35,287 nucleotides of DNA. Origin: an uncultured Alphaproteobacteria bacterium. Its GTDB lineage: Bacteria; Pseudomonadota; Alphaproteobacteria; CAAHEQ01; UBA3637. The position numbers and the translations under genes were made by a program. Location of the stretch: contig CAJOPC010000030.1 of assembly GCA_905236245.1 (NCBI GenBank), positions 1 through 35,287 of the forward strand. Reading direction: 5' to 3'. Below, one piece after another: positions 24,443-31,542 of the stretch. Under the pieces are notes generated by a model. The model was not told the origin of the DNA. It searched no databases and worked only from the letters and a program-made list of their open reading frames with translations. Within the stretch, counting starts at the first letter, position 1. Every line of letters starts with the position of its first letter.

Positions 24443-25648
24443 ATGACAAAGATTTTAGTCATCAACTGTGGTTCATCCACAATTAAATATCAATTATTTA
24501 ACATGGACACAAAGGAAGTTTTGTGCTCAGGCTTGGTGGAAAAAATCGGCGAATCTATCAGCCGCATTACCCATAAGAAATTTCCTGATACAGATCAGGC
24601 CACCAAAACGGTTATTGAAGAACAATTTCCAACCCATGCAGAAGGTATGAAAAAGGCCGTTGACATGATGATGAATGGCAATACGGCTGTGATTACAGAT
24701 ATCAATGAAATTGGTGGCGTAGGACATCGTATCGTGCATGGTGGGTCATACTTTAAACCGATGATCGTGACGCCGGAAGTTGTGGAGAACTTGCGCAAAG
24801 TAATTCCTTTGGCGCCTCTTCATAACCCAGGCCATTTGATTGGTATTCAAGTGGCTCAAGAGATTTTCCCAAGTGCTACGCATGTGGTTGTGTTTGATAC
24901 AGCTTTCCATCAAACCATGCCGCCGGAAGCGTTTATGTATCCCCTTCCCTATGAGATTTATGAAAAGTATGCGGTGCGTAAATATGGTGCACATGGTACC
25001 AGCCATAAGTATGTGGCACGTAAAGCGGCCGAATTATTGGGTAAACCATTAGAGCAAACAAATTTGATTACTTGCCATATTGGTAGTGGCTCATCCATTT
25101 CTGCTATCAAAAACGGTAAATGCATTGATACTTCTATGGGCTTGACGCCATTGGATGGTTTGATGATGGGTACACGCTGTGGATCCATCGATCCTGCTAC
25201 CGTTGGCTTTTTAATGCGTAATGCCGGCTTGGATATCGATGCAGTTGATAAGATGATGACTAAACAAAGTGGCCTTTTGGGTGTTTGTGGTGTCAATGAT
25301 ATGCGTGATGTGCATGCTAAGATTGCCGCCGGAGATGAACGGGCGAAGATGGCTTTGGACATGCTAACCTATCGTATCCGTGGTTTTATCGGCAATTATT
25401 TTGCCCAGTTAAATGGTCAATTAGATGCTTTAGTCTTTACCGCTGGTGTGGGGGAAAATGACGAAATTGTGCGCCGTGAAGTTATCAATGGTTTGACAGG
25501 TTTAGGCTTTAAGTTAAACGAAGAGGAAAACGACAAGCGCCCAGGTGAATATGCCTTGATTTCAGCTCCAGATTCCAAGTTCAAGATTTATGTCATTCGC
25601 ACAAATGAAGAATTGGAAATCGCTAACGAAACTTTGGCTTTAATGTAA
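24443..25648 (+). CDS. ackA: Acetate kinase
   Basis: AckA uses acetyl phosphate and ADP to form acetate and ATP. The 401-aa protein has the usual length and signatures: VINCGSSTIKYQLF at the start, FDTAFHQTMP, RKYGAHGTSHKYV and LITCHIGSGSS. It is translationally close to pta (3-base gap, AAAGGA at the end of pta). A terminator follows. Together with the phosphofructokinase gene upstream this suggests a sugar-fermenting, acetate-producing metabolism. Confidence 0.97.
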   Translation: MTKILVINCGSSTIKYQLFNMDTKEVLCSGLVEKIGESISRITHKKFPDTDQATKTVIEEQFPTHAEGMKKAVDMMMNGNTAVITDINEIGGVGHRIVHGGSYFKPMIVTPEVVENLRKVIPLAPLHNPGHLIGIQVAQEIFPSATHVVVFDTAFHQTMPPEAFMYPLPYEIYEKYAVRKYGAHGTSHKYVARKAAELLGKPLEQTNLITCHIGSGSSISAIKNGKCIDTSMGLTPLDGLMMGTRCGSIDPATVGFLMRNAGLDIDAVDKMMTKQSGLLGVCGVNDMRDVHAKIAAGDERAKMALDMLTYRIRGFIGNYFAQLNGQLDALVFTAGVGENDEIVRREVINGLTGLGFKLNEEENDKRPGEYALISAPDSKFKIYVIRTNEELEIANETLALM

Positions 25649-25670
25649 AATAAAGTATTAAAAACAAATT

Positions 25671-25705
25671 TCCCCGACGCCTAATGCTCGGGGAGTTTTA
25701 TTTAT
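25671..25705 (+). terminator. Terminator of pta-ackA, perhaps bidirectional
   Basis: CCCCGA (25672-25677) pairs with TCGGGG (25688-25693), followed by AGTTTTATTTAT. The other side is A-rich (AAAAACAAATTT), so it may also stop the convergent Cys-rich gene. Confidence 0.8.
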
Positions 25706-25710
25706 ATATT

Positions 25711-26058
25711 TCAGTCTGCGTCTACGCATATAGCGCAATTTTCTCCGCTATTACTACCATCTTGATGATTAAGATGCCAAATTTCGCCAGTACTACCATT
25801 ATTTCTCGGATTTAATGCATATGCCTTACAGGTAGTCGTGCGCGTTGTTGTCCAATACCAACAGCTAGTAGATATTGCATTTCTTAATGCAGCCCAATCC
25901 GCACCTATACAGCTAGAAGTAGAACATTGATTTTCATACCCGCCAGTTATATTGAAATCTGCTAAACTTGGCATCCGTTTTCCTTGGGCTTTACACCAAT
26001 TGTTTGCAGCCCAATAACTTTTTTTATTACCACTGTAAATATTTCTTGAGATTGACCA
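25711..26058 (-). CDS. C-terminal domain of the Cys-rich protein, in the -1 frame
   Basis: This open frame has no start signal of its own. From about 26019 it reads SYWAANNWCKAQGKRMPSLA, then a domain with CIGADWAALRNA, CWYWTT and CAICVDAD. This is the same W-x-A-x-x-W-C-x-A-Q module as in the middle of the upstream frame (WWMANDWCKAQG) and at the end of the 814-aa protein. It therefore looks like the true C-terminus of the gene upstream, displaced by one base. Joined after the seven-A run it adds 102 residues for a product of about 1010 aa. It could be reached by -1 frameshifting, by tract-length change, or not at all if it is a mutation or a sequencing error. Confidence 0.75.
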   Translation of the reverse strand, partial: WSISRNIYSGNKKSYWAANNWCKAQGKRMPSLADFNITGGYENQCSTSSCIGADWAALRNAISTSCWYWTTTRTTTCKAYALNPRNNGSTGEIWHLNHQDGSNSGENCAICVDAD

Positions 26059-28742
26059 TTAAGGGTTAGTGTGCCGTGTGCAACAGAACCAATCGCCACA
26101 CAAGTACCAGACGTTGGAGAGGAACAACTTGATGCTTTCAAATTACAGAAATATCCTTCACCACAATCATCATTACTGACACATCCTGTAACGCTGTATT
26201 GGCATGGATCAGAATAATAAGGCAAATACACTTTGCCATTTTCACAAATAGAACATGTACCATCTCGTGTACTGCGAGAGATGCCCGCAGGGCATGGATC
26301 TGTATCTTCACCACTAACAGAGGCCACAGCACCGCACACGCCATTATTAAATGTTGCGCCAAAACATTGCTCACAACTATCAGCCGAGGTAGCACTCGCC
26401 ATATCGGAAGGACACAACTTACACTTATTTCCGTCAGAGGAATCTATATAGCGTGGGTACCCATATTGTGCACACACAGAGCATTCCTCCACAGTTGATG
26501 GCGATGTGTAATTACTACAAGCACGACATGTTCCTGTATCTGCATGATATTTACCCTCACCACAATCTTTTGGTGCACAGTAATAAGTGGTAGCGTTTCC
26601 GTCCTCTACAGCAAATACTTTGCGTTGATCTCCGCACAAAGCGCATTCAGCTGGTGTTGCCGCAGCCGCCGTTGAATAAGTAGCCGGATCACAAGCCTTA
26701 CAATCGCCCGACGAAATATGGAACTTACCTTCGGCGCACGGGTTCTTACAGGCAGATCCCGTCCAATAACCGCCCGGCGTACAGGCCAAACAGACATATT
26801 CGGTGTTTTTGGCGGCCAAAGTACTTGGGCAAGTTTGGCAAATGCCACTTTCATCACGGTATTGCGTGCTTTCGCATTTAGTCACACAAGCATTATTATA
26901 CTTCTCATACCCTTCGGCGCATTCGTCACAATTATCACCGGTATAGCCATCCGGGCATGTCGGAGTTGTGTTATCGTTAGCACAGAGGGCATAGCCATTG
27001 TTGCTGCTACGGGAATAGTAGTAAACATAACCAATTTCGGAGTGTACACCAAACGCAAAGCTAGAATTACTGCTTGAGTAATCAGATGCCGTCCAAAAAT
27101 ATCCACCAATTCCGAATGCGTTTACCAATGCTCTTAATATGTTGCTATACTTTAATTTGTTATCATTCGTGTACCAATTCTCGTTATAATTACAGCTCTG
27201 CCCTTTGGCACAACATCCACCGGCATAGGCTGATCCTTCTATCACTAATGTGGTTTGGCCCGTGCGATAACATTCGAATTTGCTGATGTCTATTAAATTC
27301 ATTCCTTGTGCTTTACACCAATCATTTGCCATCCACCATGTCATACTACTTTTACTTCTTCTGACGACGCCCAATCCTGTTACATTTGCTTCGATGTAAT
27401 CACTTGCGGTAACTTGTTGGCATACTCCTTCGCTATTTCTATAGTACCCAGTTACACATTTTTCAACACAGTCATTATCATATATTTCATACCCTTCGGC
27501 ACATTCATCACAATTATCGCCGGTATATTCTTCGCTGCAAGAACACATCCCATTTGAGTCGCGTTCCTGTCTTTCAGTACATTTAGCCACACAGGCATTA
27601 TTATACATTTCGTAACCATCGGCGCATACACAAACATTGTCTTTGATAACTTTATTTTCACCTTCGCATGACAAGCAATTACCAGCATCGCCATAATATC
27701 CGTTGCTGTTATCACAAATACAATTATTGTTAGTATCTCTAATTTCGTTTGTGTTACACTTCAAATAACACGTACCACTTATCGTGTCATAATCAGAAGA
27801 ACAAACACAGTCGTTATTATTAATAATTTTGCCGGTTCCAGAACATTGTTGACAACTGCCGGCTGAACCATAGTACCCATTTGCATTATCACAGATACAG
27901 TTATTTCCGCTATCACGTGTTTCTCCATCATTACATTTTGGATAGCATGTTCCCCCTATATTATCATGCTCAGAGTCACAAACGCATTGATTATCGCTAA
28001 TGATTTTCCCTTCTCCCTCACAAGATTGACAGCTGCCGGCTGAGCCGTAATATCCGTTGTTGTTATTACAAATACAGTTGTTATTGCTGTCTCTGGTTTC
28101 GTTAGCATTACATTTTGGATAGCATGTGGTGCCTATTGTGTCATAGCTCGAGGAGCAAACACAGCTATTGTTTTGAATAATCTTACCCGTGCCGGAGCAT
28201 TGTTGACAACTACCGGCCGAGCCATAATATCCTTCACCATTATCACATATGCAATTATAGCCCTCATCTCTGGTTTCGTTGGCATTACATTTTAAATAGC
28301 AAGTGCCATTTATATCATCGTATTGAGAATCACACACACACTGATTATTCCTGATGATTTTTCTATCGTCATCGCATAATTGACAGCTGCCTGGAGAACC
28401 ATAATATCCATTATTGTGATTGCAAACACAGTTGTTATTATCATCTCGAGTTTCTGCCGCTAAACAGCTTTCCAGACAATCTCCATCGATATCATCGTAG
28501 CCATCAACGCATACACAAACACCATTTACGCGCACTCTGTTTTCGGGGCAAGATTTTTGGCCGCCGATATGTACACCAATGGAATCCACACCCGTTCCAC
28601 GATAAATAGAGGTTTTTCGACTACCCCCATGGCCACCAAAGGCAAAAGCAGAAGACGTGACAAGAATTGCCAAGGAAAATGCAAAAATAGATTTATATAT
28701 CAGTTGATTGCCCGGTTTTGTTCGACATTGTTTAGCACACAT
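25962..28742 (-). CDS. Secreted EGF-like repeat protein, Cys-rich family (926 aa before frameshift)
   Basis: The signal peptide (IFAFSLAILVTSSAFA) is followed by FGGHGGSRKTSIYRGTGVDS and then IGVHIGG, shared with the 814-aa paralogue. Residues 93-388 are five repeats of exactly 59 residues containing ETRDxxNNCICD, NGYYGSAGSCQ and CVCSS, EGF/laminin-like in their Cys pattern. More EGF-like units (EYTGDNCDECAEGYEIY) flank a W-x-A-x-D-W-C module at about 450-590. Further Cys units, like growth-factor-receptor or Giardia-type CXXC repeats, fill about 600-850, ending with VSNDDC...YFCN...GTC. The frame then runs into the last module but shifts at a seven-A run and stops 18 codons later. AGAGGAA precedes the ATG. 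Surface display is likely; the anchor is unknown. Confidence 0.9.
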   Translation of the reverse strand: MCAKQCRTKPGNQLIYKSIFAFSLAILVTSSAFAFGGHGGSRKTSIYRGTGVDSIGVHIGGQKSCPENRVRVNGVCVCVDGYDDIDGDCLESCLAAETRDDNNNCVCNHNNGYYGSPGSCQLCDDDRKIIRNNQCVCDSQYDDINGTCYLKCNANETRDEGYNCICDNGEGYYGSAGSCQQCSGTGKIIQNNSCVCSSSYDTIGTTCYPKCNANETRDSNNNCICNNNNGYYGSAGSCQSCEGEGKIISDNQCVCDSEHDNIGGTCYPKCNDGETRDSGNNCICDNANGYYGSAGSCQQCSGTGKIINNNDCVCSSDYDTISGTCYLKCNTNEIRDTNNNCICDNSNGYYGDAGNCLSCEGENKVIKDNVCVCADGYEMYNNACVAKCTERQERDSNGMCSCSEEYTGDNCDECAEGYEIYDNDCVEKCVTGYYRNSEGVCQQVTASDYIEANVTGLGVVRRSKSSMTWWMANDWCKAQGMNLIDISKFECYRTGQTTLVIEGSAYAGGCCAKGQSCNYNENWYTNDNKLKYSNILRALVNAFGIGGYFWTASDYSSSNSSFAFGVHSEIGYVYYYSRSSNNGYALCANDNTTPTCPDGYTGDNCDECAEGYEKYNNACVTKCESTQYRDESGICQTCPSTLAAKNTEYVCLACTPGGYWTGSACKNPCAEGKFHISSGDCKACDPATYSTAAAATPAECALCGDQRKVFAVEDGNATTYYCAPKDCGEGKYHADTGTCRACSNYTSPSTVEECSVCAQYGYPRYIDSSDGNKCKLCPSDMASATSADSCEQCFGATFNNGVCGAVASVSGEDTDPCPAGISRSTRDGTCSICENGKVYLPYYSDPCQYSVTGCVSNDDCGEGYFCNLKASSCSSPTSGTCVAIGSVAHGTLTLNGQSQEIFTVVIKKVIGLQTIGVKPKENGCQV
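27579..28466 (-). repeat. Five tandem 177-bp (59-aa) EGF-like repeats
   Basis: Equivalent cysteines lie at residues 93, 152, 211, 270, 329 and 388, a constant 59-residue step. Units 2 and 4 share QQCSGTGKII and CSSxYDT, while units 3 and 5 share SCEGExK, so the array also has a two-unit (354-bp) higher-order period. Such a regular array can change copy number by recombination. Confidence 0.9.
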
Positions 28743-28773
28743 AGAATTTCCTCTTATTCAAGATTATACCTCT

Positions 28774-28802
28774 CTTTTAATGCAATTTGATTTTCTTGTC
28801 AA
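28774..28802 (-). promoter_or_regulatory. Sigma70-type promoter of the EGF-like repeat gene
   Basis: On the minus strand a perfect TTGACA (28797-28802), 17 bases, then TAAAAG (28774-28779). It has the same layout as the promoter of the 814-aa paralogue. Confidence 0.6.
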
Positions 28803-28889
28803 GCACTTTTTTATAAGGAAATAGTATTGACATAGGAATTTTTTTGAAGTTAACTATTTAAGTATTCATTTTTTATGAAAGGAGTTAAA

Positions 28890-29210
28890 ATGAAGAAAAT
28901 TTTATCAGTTATTTTGATTTGTTCAGCCTTGTGTGCTTGTCAGCATACACAATTTGCCTTTTCAACTCATGCACCTGCACAACCGTCTGCAACACGCACT
29001 TTGCACTATGTGTTTTGGGGAAAGAAAGCAACTATTGACCCAGTTCGGGTTTGTGGATCCGCCGACAATGTTGCTTTAGTTGAAGAAAAAGAGACAACAG
29101 GCCAAAGCTGGTTGCGTTGGTTAACCGCCTGTATTTATCAACCTGTGACAGTTAACGTGTATTGTAAACAACCTGTCAGATCTAGTTATCAAATCCAACA
29201 ACCTAGATAA
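28890..29210 (+). CDS. Bor-family lipoprotein
   Basis: The 106-aa product has a lipoprotein signal peptide with lipobox LCAC (Cys17). The mature part resembles phage lambda Bor (Lambda_Bor family): LHYVFWGKKATIDPVRVCGS aligns with Bor's HHFFVSGIGQKKTVDAAKIC, and CIYQPVTVNVYC with GIYTPLEARVYC. Bor is an outer-membrane lipoprotein linked to serum survival in E. coli; its role here is unknown. I use ATG 28890 because AAAGGAG precedes it and the signal peptide then starts MKKIL. A TTGACA at 28827-28832 is a possible -35, with a weak -10. It is divergent from the EGF-like gene. Confidence 0.85.
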   Translation: MKKILSVILICSALCACQHTQFAFSTHAPAQPSATRTLHYVFWGKKATIDPVRVCGSADNVALVEEKETTGQSWLRWLTACIYQPVTVNVYCKQPVRSSYQIQQPR

Positions 29211-29229
29211 TTAAGGGATTTGTATTAGT

Positions 29230-29265
29230 AAAAGGTGCTTTTACATCTGTGAAAGCACCTTTTTT
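29230..29265 (+). terminator. Terminator of the Bor-family gene
   Basis: AAGGTGCTTT (29232-29241) and AAAGCACCTT (29252-29261) form a perfect 10-bp stem with T-run TTTTTT at its end; the A-rich left side makes it symmetric. Confidence 0.9.
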
Positions 29266-29300
29266 GTAGCTGAAATTCGTATTTAGCTATTCGAGCTCGT

Positions 29301-30143
29301 TTAAGGAGTTCGTGTTTCTTTGGTTGATCCTGTTAACCTTTTGATTTTTTTTGAAATTAAATTCAGAAATCCCCCTGATGTTTTAGGCGTTTTTTTGCTC
29401 TCTGAATAATGTCCTTGTAAGGCGGGAGACAAGTTATATTTTTTCCCGTCAAATTCAAATTCCTTAACTTGTTTTGATTGGCAAAGACGTTTTGGATCTA
29501 AAATATGCAAATCTTTATCAATTATTCCATTTTCAACCAATTCCAACATAGATAGTCCCAAAGGAACTCCTTTCAGACTTAAAAATTGTTGAGCATCTTT
29601 TTTGCTGATTTCTCCAGACAAAATACGTCCGATATATGAGAAACAATCCATAAATTTATAAACCAAACGAAAATCATTAACTGTTCTGGATAAAGCAATA
29701 CCCATTTCCATTAAAAATTCAGGAGCAAGTTCTCTCATATCTCTTATGAGTTTTGGAAAAATACGGTGGTTAAGTCGTGTTAACTGTTCTGGATTTGGCT
29801 CTCTACTGAAATTATAACCTTTTTTTAGCCCGAATTTTTTAATAGTTTCCTCAGCAAATCCATGAAGTACATCATCTGTCAACAGCAGGCCTTTGTTTAA
29901 TGAAGGAGATACCTTTTGACCAAAATATTTGACGGCATCTTCAAGCTCCGGATACATGCCAAAAGCATAATCTTGTTGATAGGTTTCCCCTAGCAGCCCT
30001 AATGGTGACAAGGTTGGTAACTTCGCGAAAAGATCTAGAGATTTATCAAATTCCTGTCCATCGTTATAACCACTATGATAACGCGCATTGGTCACAATAT
30101 ATAGGATGTGCTCTGTTTTAGATTCAAAATCTGTTTTTGTCAT
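29301..30143 (-). CDS. Hypothetical cytoplasmic protein (280 aa)
   Basis: The protein has no signal peptide or membrane segment. It is mixed charged with predicted helices, for example LIRDMRELAPEFLMEMGIAL and LLTDDVLHGFAEETIKKFGL. It has a Lys-rich C-terminal stretch (LNLISKKIKRLTGSTKETRTP) that could be disordered or bind nucleic acid or membranes. AAAGGAG lies well spaced before the ATG, and a promoter lies at 30178-30206. I do not recognise a family and give no function. It may belong to the accessory block that continues to the right. Confidence 0.75.
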   Translation of the reverse strand: MTKTDFESKTEHILYIVTNARYHSGYNDGQEFDKSLDLFAKLPTLSPLGLLGETYQQDYAFGMYPELEDAVKYFGQKVSPSLNKGLLLTDDVLHGFAEETIKKFGLKKGYNFSREPNPEQLTRLNHRIFPKLIRDMRELAPEFLMEMGIALSRTVNDFRLVYKFMDCFSYIGRILSGEISKKDAQQFLSLKGVPLGLSMLELVENGIIDKDLHILDPKRLCQSKQVKEFEFDGKKYNLSPALQGHYSESKKTPKTSGGFLNLISKKIKRLTGSTKETRTP

Positions 30144-30177
30144 TGTATATCTCCTTTATAAGGTTGCCTATTCTTTG

Positions 30178-30206
30178 AAAATAACATATTTAGATAATGC
30201 GTGCAA
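30178..30206 (-). promoter_or_regulatory. Possible promoter for the 280-aa gene
   Basis: On the minus strand TTGCAC (30201-30206), 17 bases, TATTTT (30178-30183), about 35 bases before the start codon. Confidence 0.4.
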
Positions 30207-30469
30207 TTATTTTTTAAACTATGCGATTGACATTTATTCTGGAGCATTTTTATTGAAGATCAGTTTTGTGTGTAAAAGTTATTAAAAGGTTTTCGAAATT
30301 TAAAAGTATATGAATTTTAAAGTAATGATAACCAATTGAAAATAAATAAAAACATCTTTCAAGGCGAATTTTCGTTTGATGGTTGTAAAGATAGCCCTTC
30401 AATCAAGGAAAAGACATCACCCAGAAATATCTGTTTCCTTATAACACAATTGCATTGAAATATAAAGAT
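30207..30469. other. AT-rich intergenic stretch without a gene
   Basis: I see no supported reading frame or clear terminator in this stretch. A plus-strand TTGACA at about 30227 has only a weak -10 and no gene behind it. Confidence 0.4.
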
Positions 30470-31114
30470 CTAAAATTTGTTATAGATTTTTAGGTAATCT
30501 AATAAAAAATTTTTTTCTTTTTCTGGCGTTGTAAATTTTTTTTGAAAAACTGTTTCAATAAATTTTTTTCGAGTAATAACTAATATATCTCTTTCTGATC
30601 CATATTTTGATACCTTGATATGATTAATCTTTACAGCGCCACATTTTGTGTTTAATTGATATGATGGTAAATTTTTAGGGTAAATTGTTAGATAAATTTT
30701 GTCATCAAAATTTAAAAAATAATAAGCCAATAAGCTTTTCTCTGCTTCAAAAGCATACCCTTTATGCTCATAATCTGGTGCTAGAAAAATACCCAGATCA
30801 CTACTAATTTTTTTGTTTGGATTATGAATAAAACCAATATATCCAATAATGTATCCATTTTTTAAACAAATATTCAACCGTTTTATTATTTTGGGAAATA
30901 TGGACTTTTCTGCACTTGTTAAAAGACTTATGGCCGCATTTGTCAAGTCGGCATCAGTTTTTGCTGAGTTATAATCAAATCGTGCATATAAAAAATAGTC
31001 GGGATTTTTCGCTTTTGCGCTGCGCATATTTTTTGCAATTTGGACATAGCGCGGAATATCCTTTTTGTTCAAGGGAGCTAAATATAATCGTTCTGTGTGA
31101 ATGATGTCTTTCAT
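30470..31114 (-). CDS. GNAT-family acetyltransferase (RimJ/RimL-like)
   Basis: The 214-aa protein starts with IHTERLYLAPLNKKDIPRY, the typical opening of the Acetyltransf_3 (RimJ/RimL) group. It continues with IIGYIGF and DLGIFLAPDYEHKGYAFEAE, the acetyl-CoA-binding strand and loop, then the late NLPSYQLNTKCGAVK. Acceptors of this group include ribosomal protein N-termini, amino groups of small molecules and antibiotics; the target here is unknown. A Lys-rich tail extends beyond the domain. AAAGGAGAG precedes the ATG. Its A+T content is even higher than that of the core genes to the left, in keeping with an accessory region. Confidence 0.8.
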   Translation of the reverse strand: MKDIIHTERLYLAPLNKKDIPRYVQIAKNMRSAKAKNPDYFLYARFDYNSAKTDADLTNAAISLLTSAEKSIFPKIIKRLNICLKNGYIIGYIGFIHNPNKKISSDLGIFLAPDYEHKGYAFEAEKSLLAYYFLNFDDKIYLTIYPKNLPSYQLNTKCGAVKINHIKVSKYGSERDILVITRKKFIETVFQKKFTTPEKEKNFLLDYLKIYNKF

Positions 31115-31213
31115 GTCATCTCTCCTTTAATTGCTTTGAGTTTAAAATAAACTGCAATACAATACAAGTATTTTCACCAAAAAATATAATTAAATTACTT
31201 TAGGTAAAAAATA

Positions 31214-31239
31214 ACATAGCAGGTATGCACATACTATGT
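31214..31239. repeat. Imperfect inverted repeat upstream of the ThrRS unit
   Basis: ACATAG (31214-31219) and CTATGT (31234-31239) enclose a further GTATG/CATAC pair with a small bulge. No T-run follows on the plus strand, so an operator or recombination site is likelier than a terminator. Confidence 0.4.
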
Positions 31240-31312
31240 TTATGTATTTGGTCGGATTGACCTCCTCTAAATTAGAAAACAGATACCACCCCAAAAACAT
31301 ACAAAAAAATAA

Positions 31313-31341
31313 TTGACATATATTGAGGTTTGTGTTATACT
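31313..31341 (+). promoter_or_regulatory. Strong sigma70-type promoter of the Thr leader and thrS
   Basis: A perfect TTGACA (31313-31318), 17 bases, then TATACT (31336-31341). The predicted transcription start (about 31347-31348) falls on the A of the leader-peptide ATG, so the leader mRNA may be leaderless. Confidence 0.8.
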
Positions 31342-31347
31342 CAAGCC

Positions 31348-31455
31348 ATGTTAAATGAAAGAAACAACTTTTCTAAATTATTTGAACAGAACTTTGAAAA
31401 AAGCTCTGTGTTGTTTCGTGTGGCTTTGACCTTAACCACAACCACCACCGCCTAA
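31348..31455 (+). CDS. Threonine leader peptide (35 aa) of an attenuator
   Basis: The 35-codon frame starts MLNERNNFSKLFEQNFEKSS and ends ALTLTTTTTA. Six of the eight codons before the final Ala are Thr (five ACC, one ACA; 31429-31449), far above chance. This is the hallmark of ribosome-mediated attenuation, as in E. coli thrL. The stop codon lies inside a terminator hairpin, and the gene that follows encodes a threonyl-tRNA synthetase. No ribosome-binding site is visible; the ATG appears to lie at the transcription start, as reported for the leaderless trp leader of Sinorhizobium. The peptide itself probably has no function. Confidence 0.88.
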   Translation: MLNERNNFSKLFEQNFEKSSVLFRVALTLTTTTTA

Positions 31456-31477
31456 GCGCGGTGATACTTTTTATTTT
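31446..31477 (+). terminator. Attenuator terminator of the threonine leader
   Basis: CACCGC (31446-31451) pairs with GCGGTG (31458-31463) around CTAAGC, followed by ATAC and TTTTTATTTT. The 5' arm is made of the last Thr and Ala codons, so a ribosome waiting at those codons would cover it and let transcription reach thrS. A second pairing, TGTGG/CCACA, lies just upstream. Confidence 0.82.
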
Positions 31478-31542
31478 CTGGATTTTAAAATCCATACACA
31501 CAATTTCAAGTTTAACAATTCTAATAGTAAAGGTTAAAAAAA

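Noticed and set aside
27579-28466. CRISPR-like regular array
   Set aside because: The 177-bp period is in frame and encodes conserved Cys units; there are no short identical repeats with unique spacers, and no cas genes.
30225-30253. Plus-strand promoter in the 30.2-kb gap
   Set aside because: TTGACA is present but the -10 is poor, and no gene or terminator follows on that strand.
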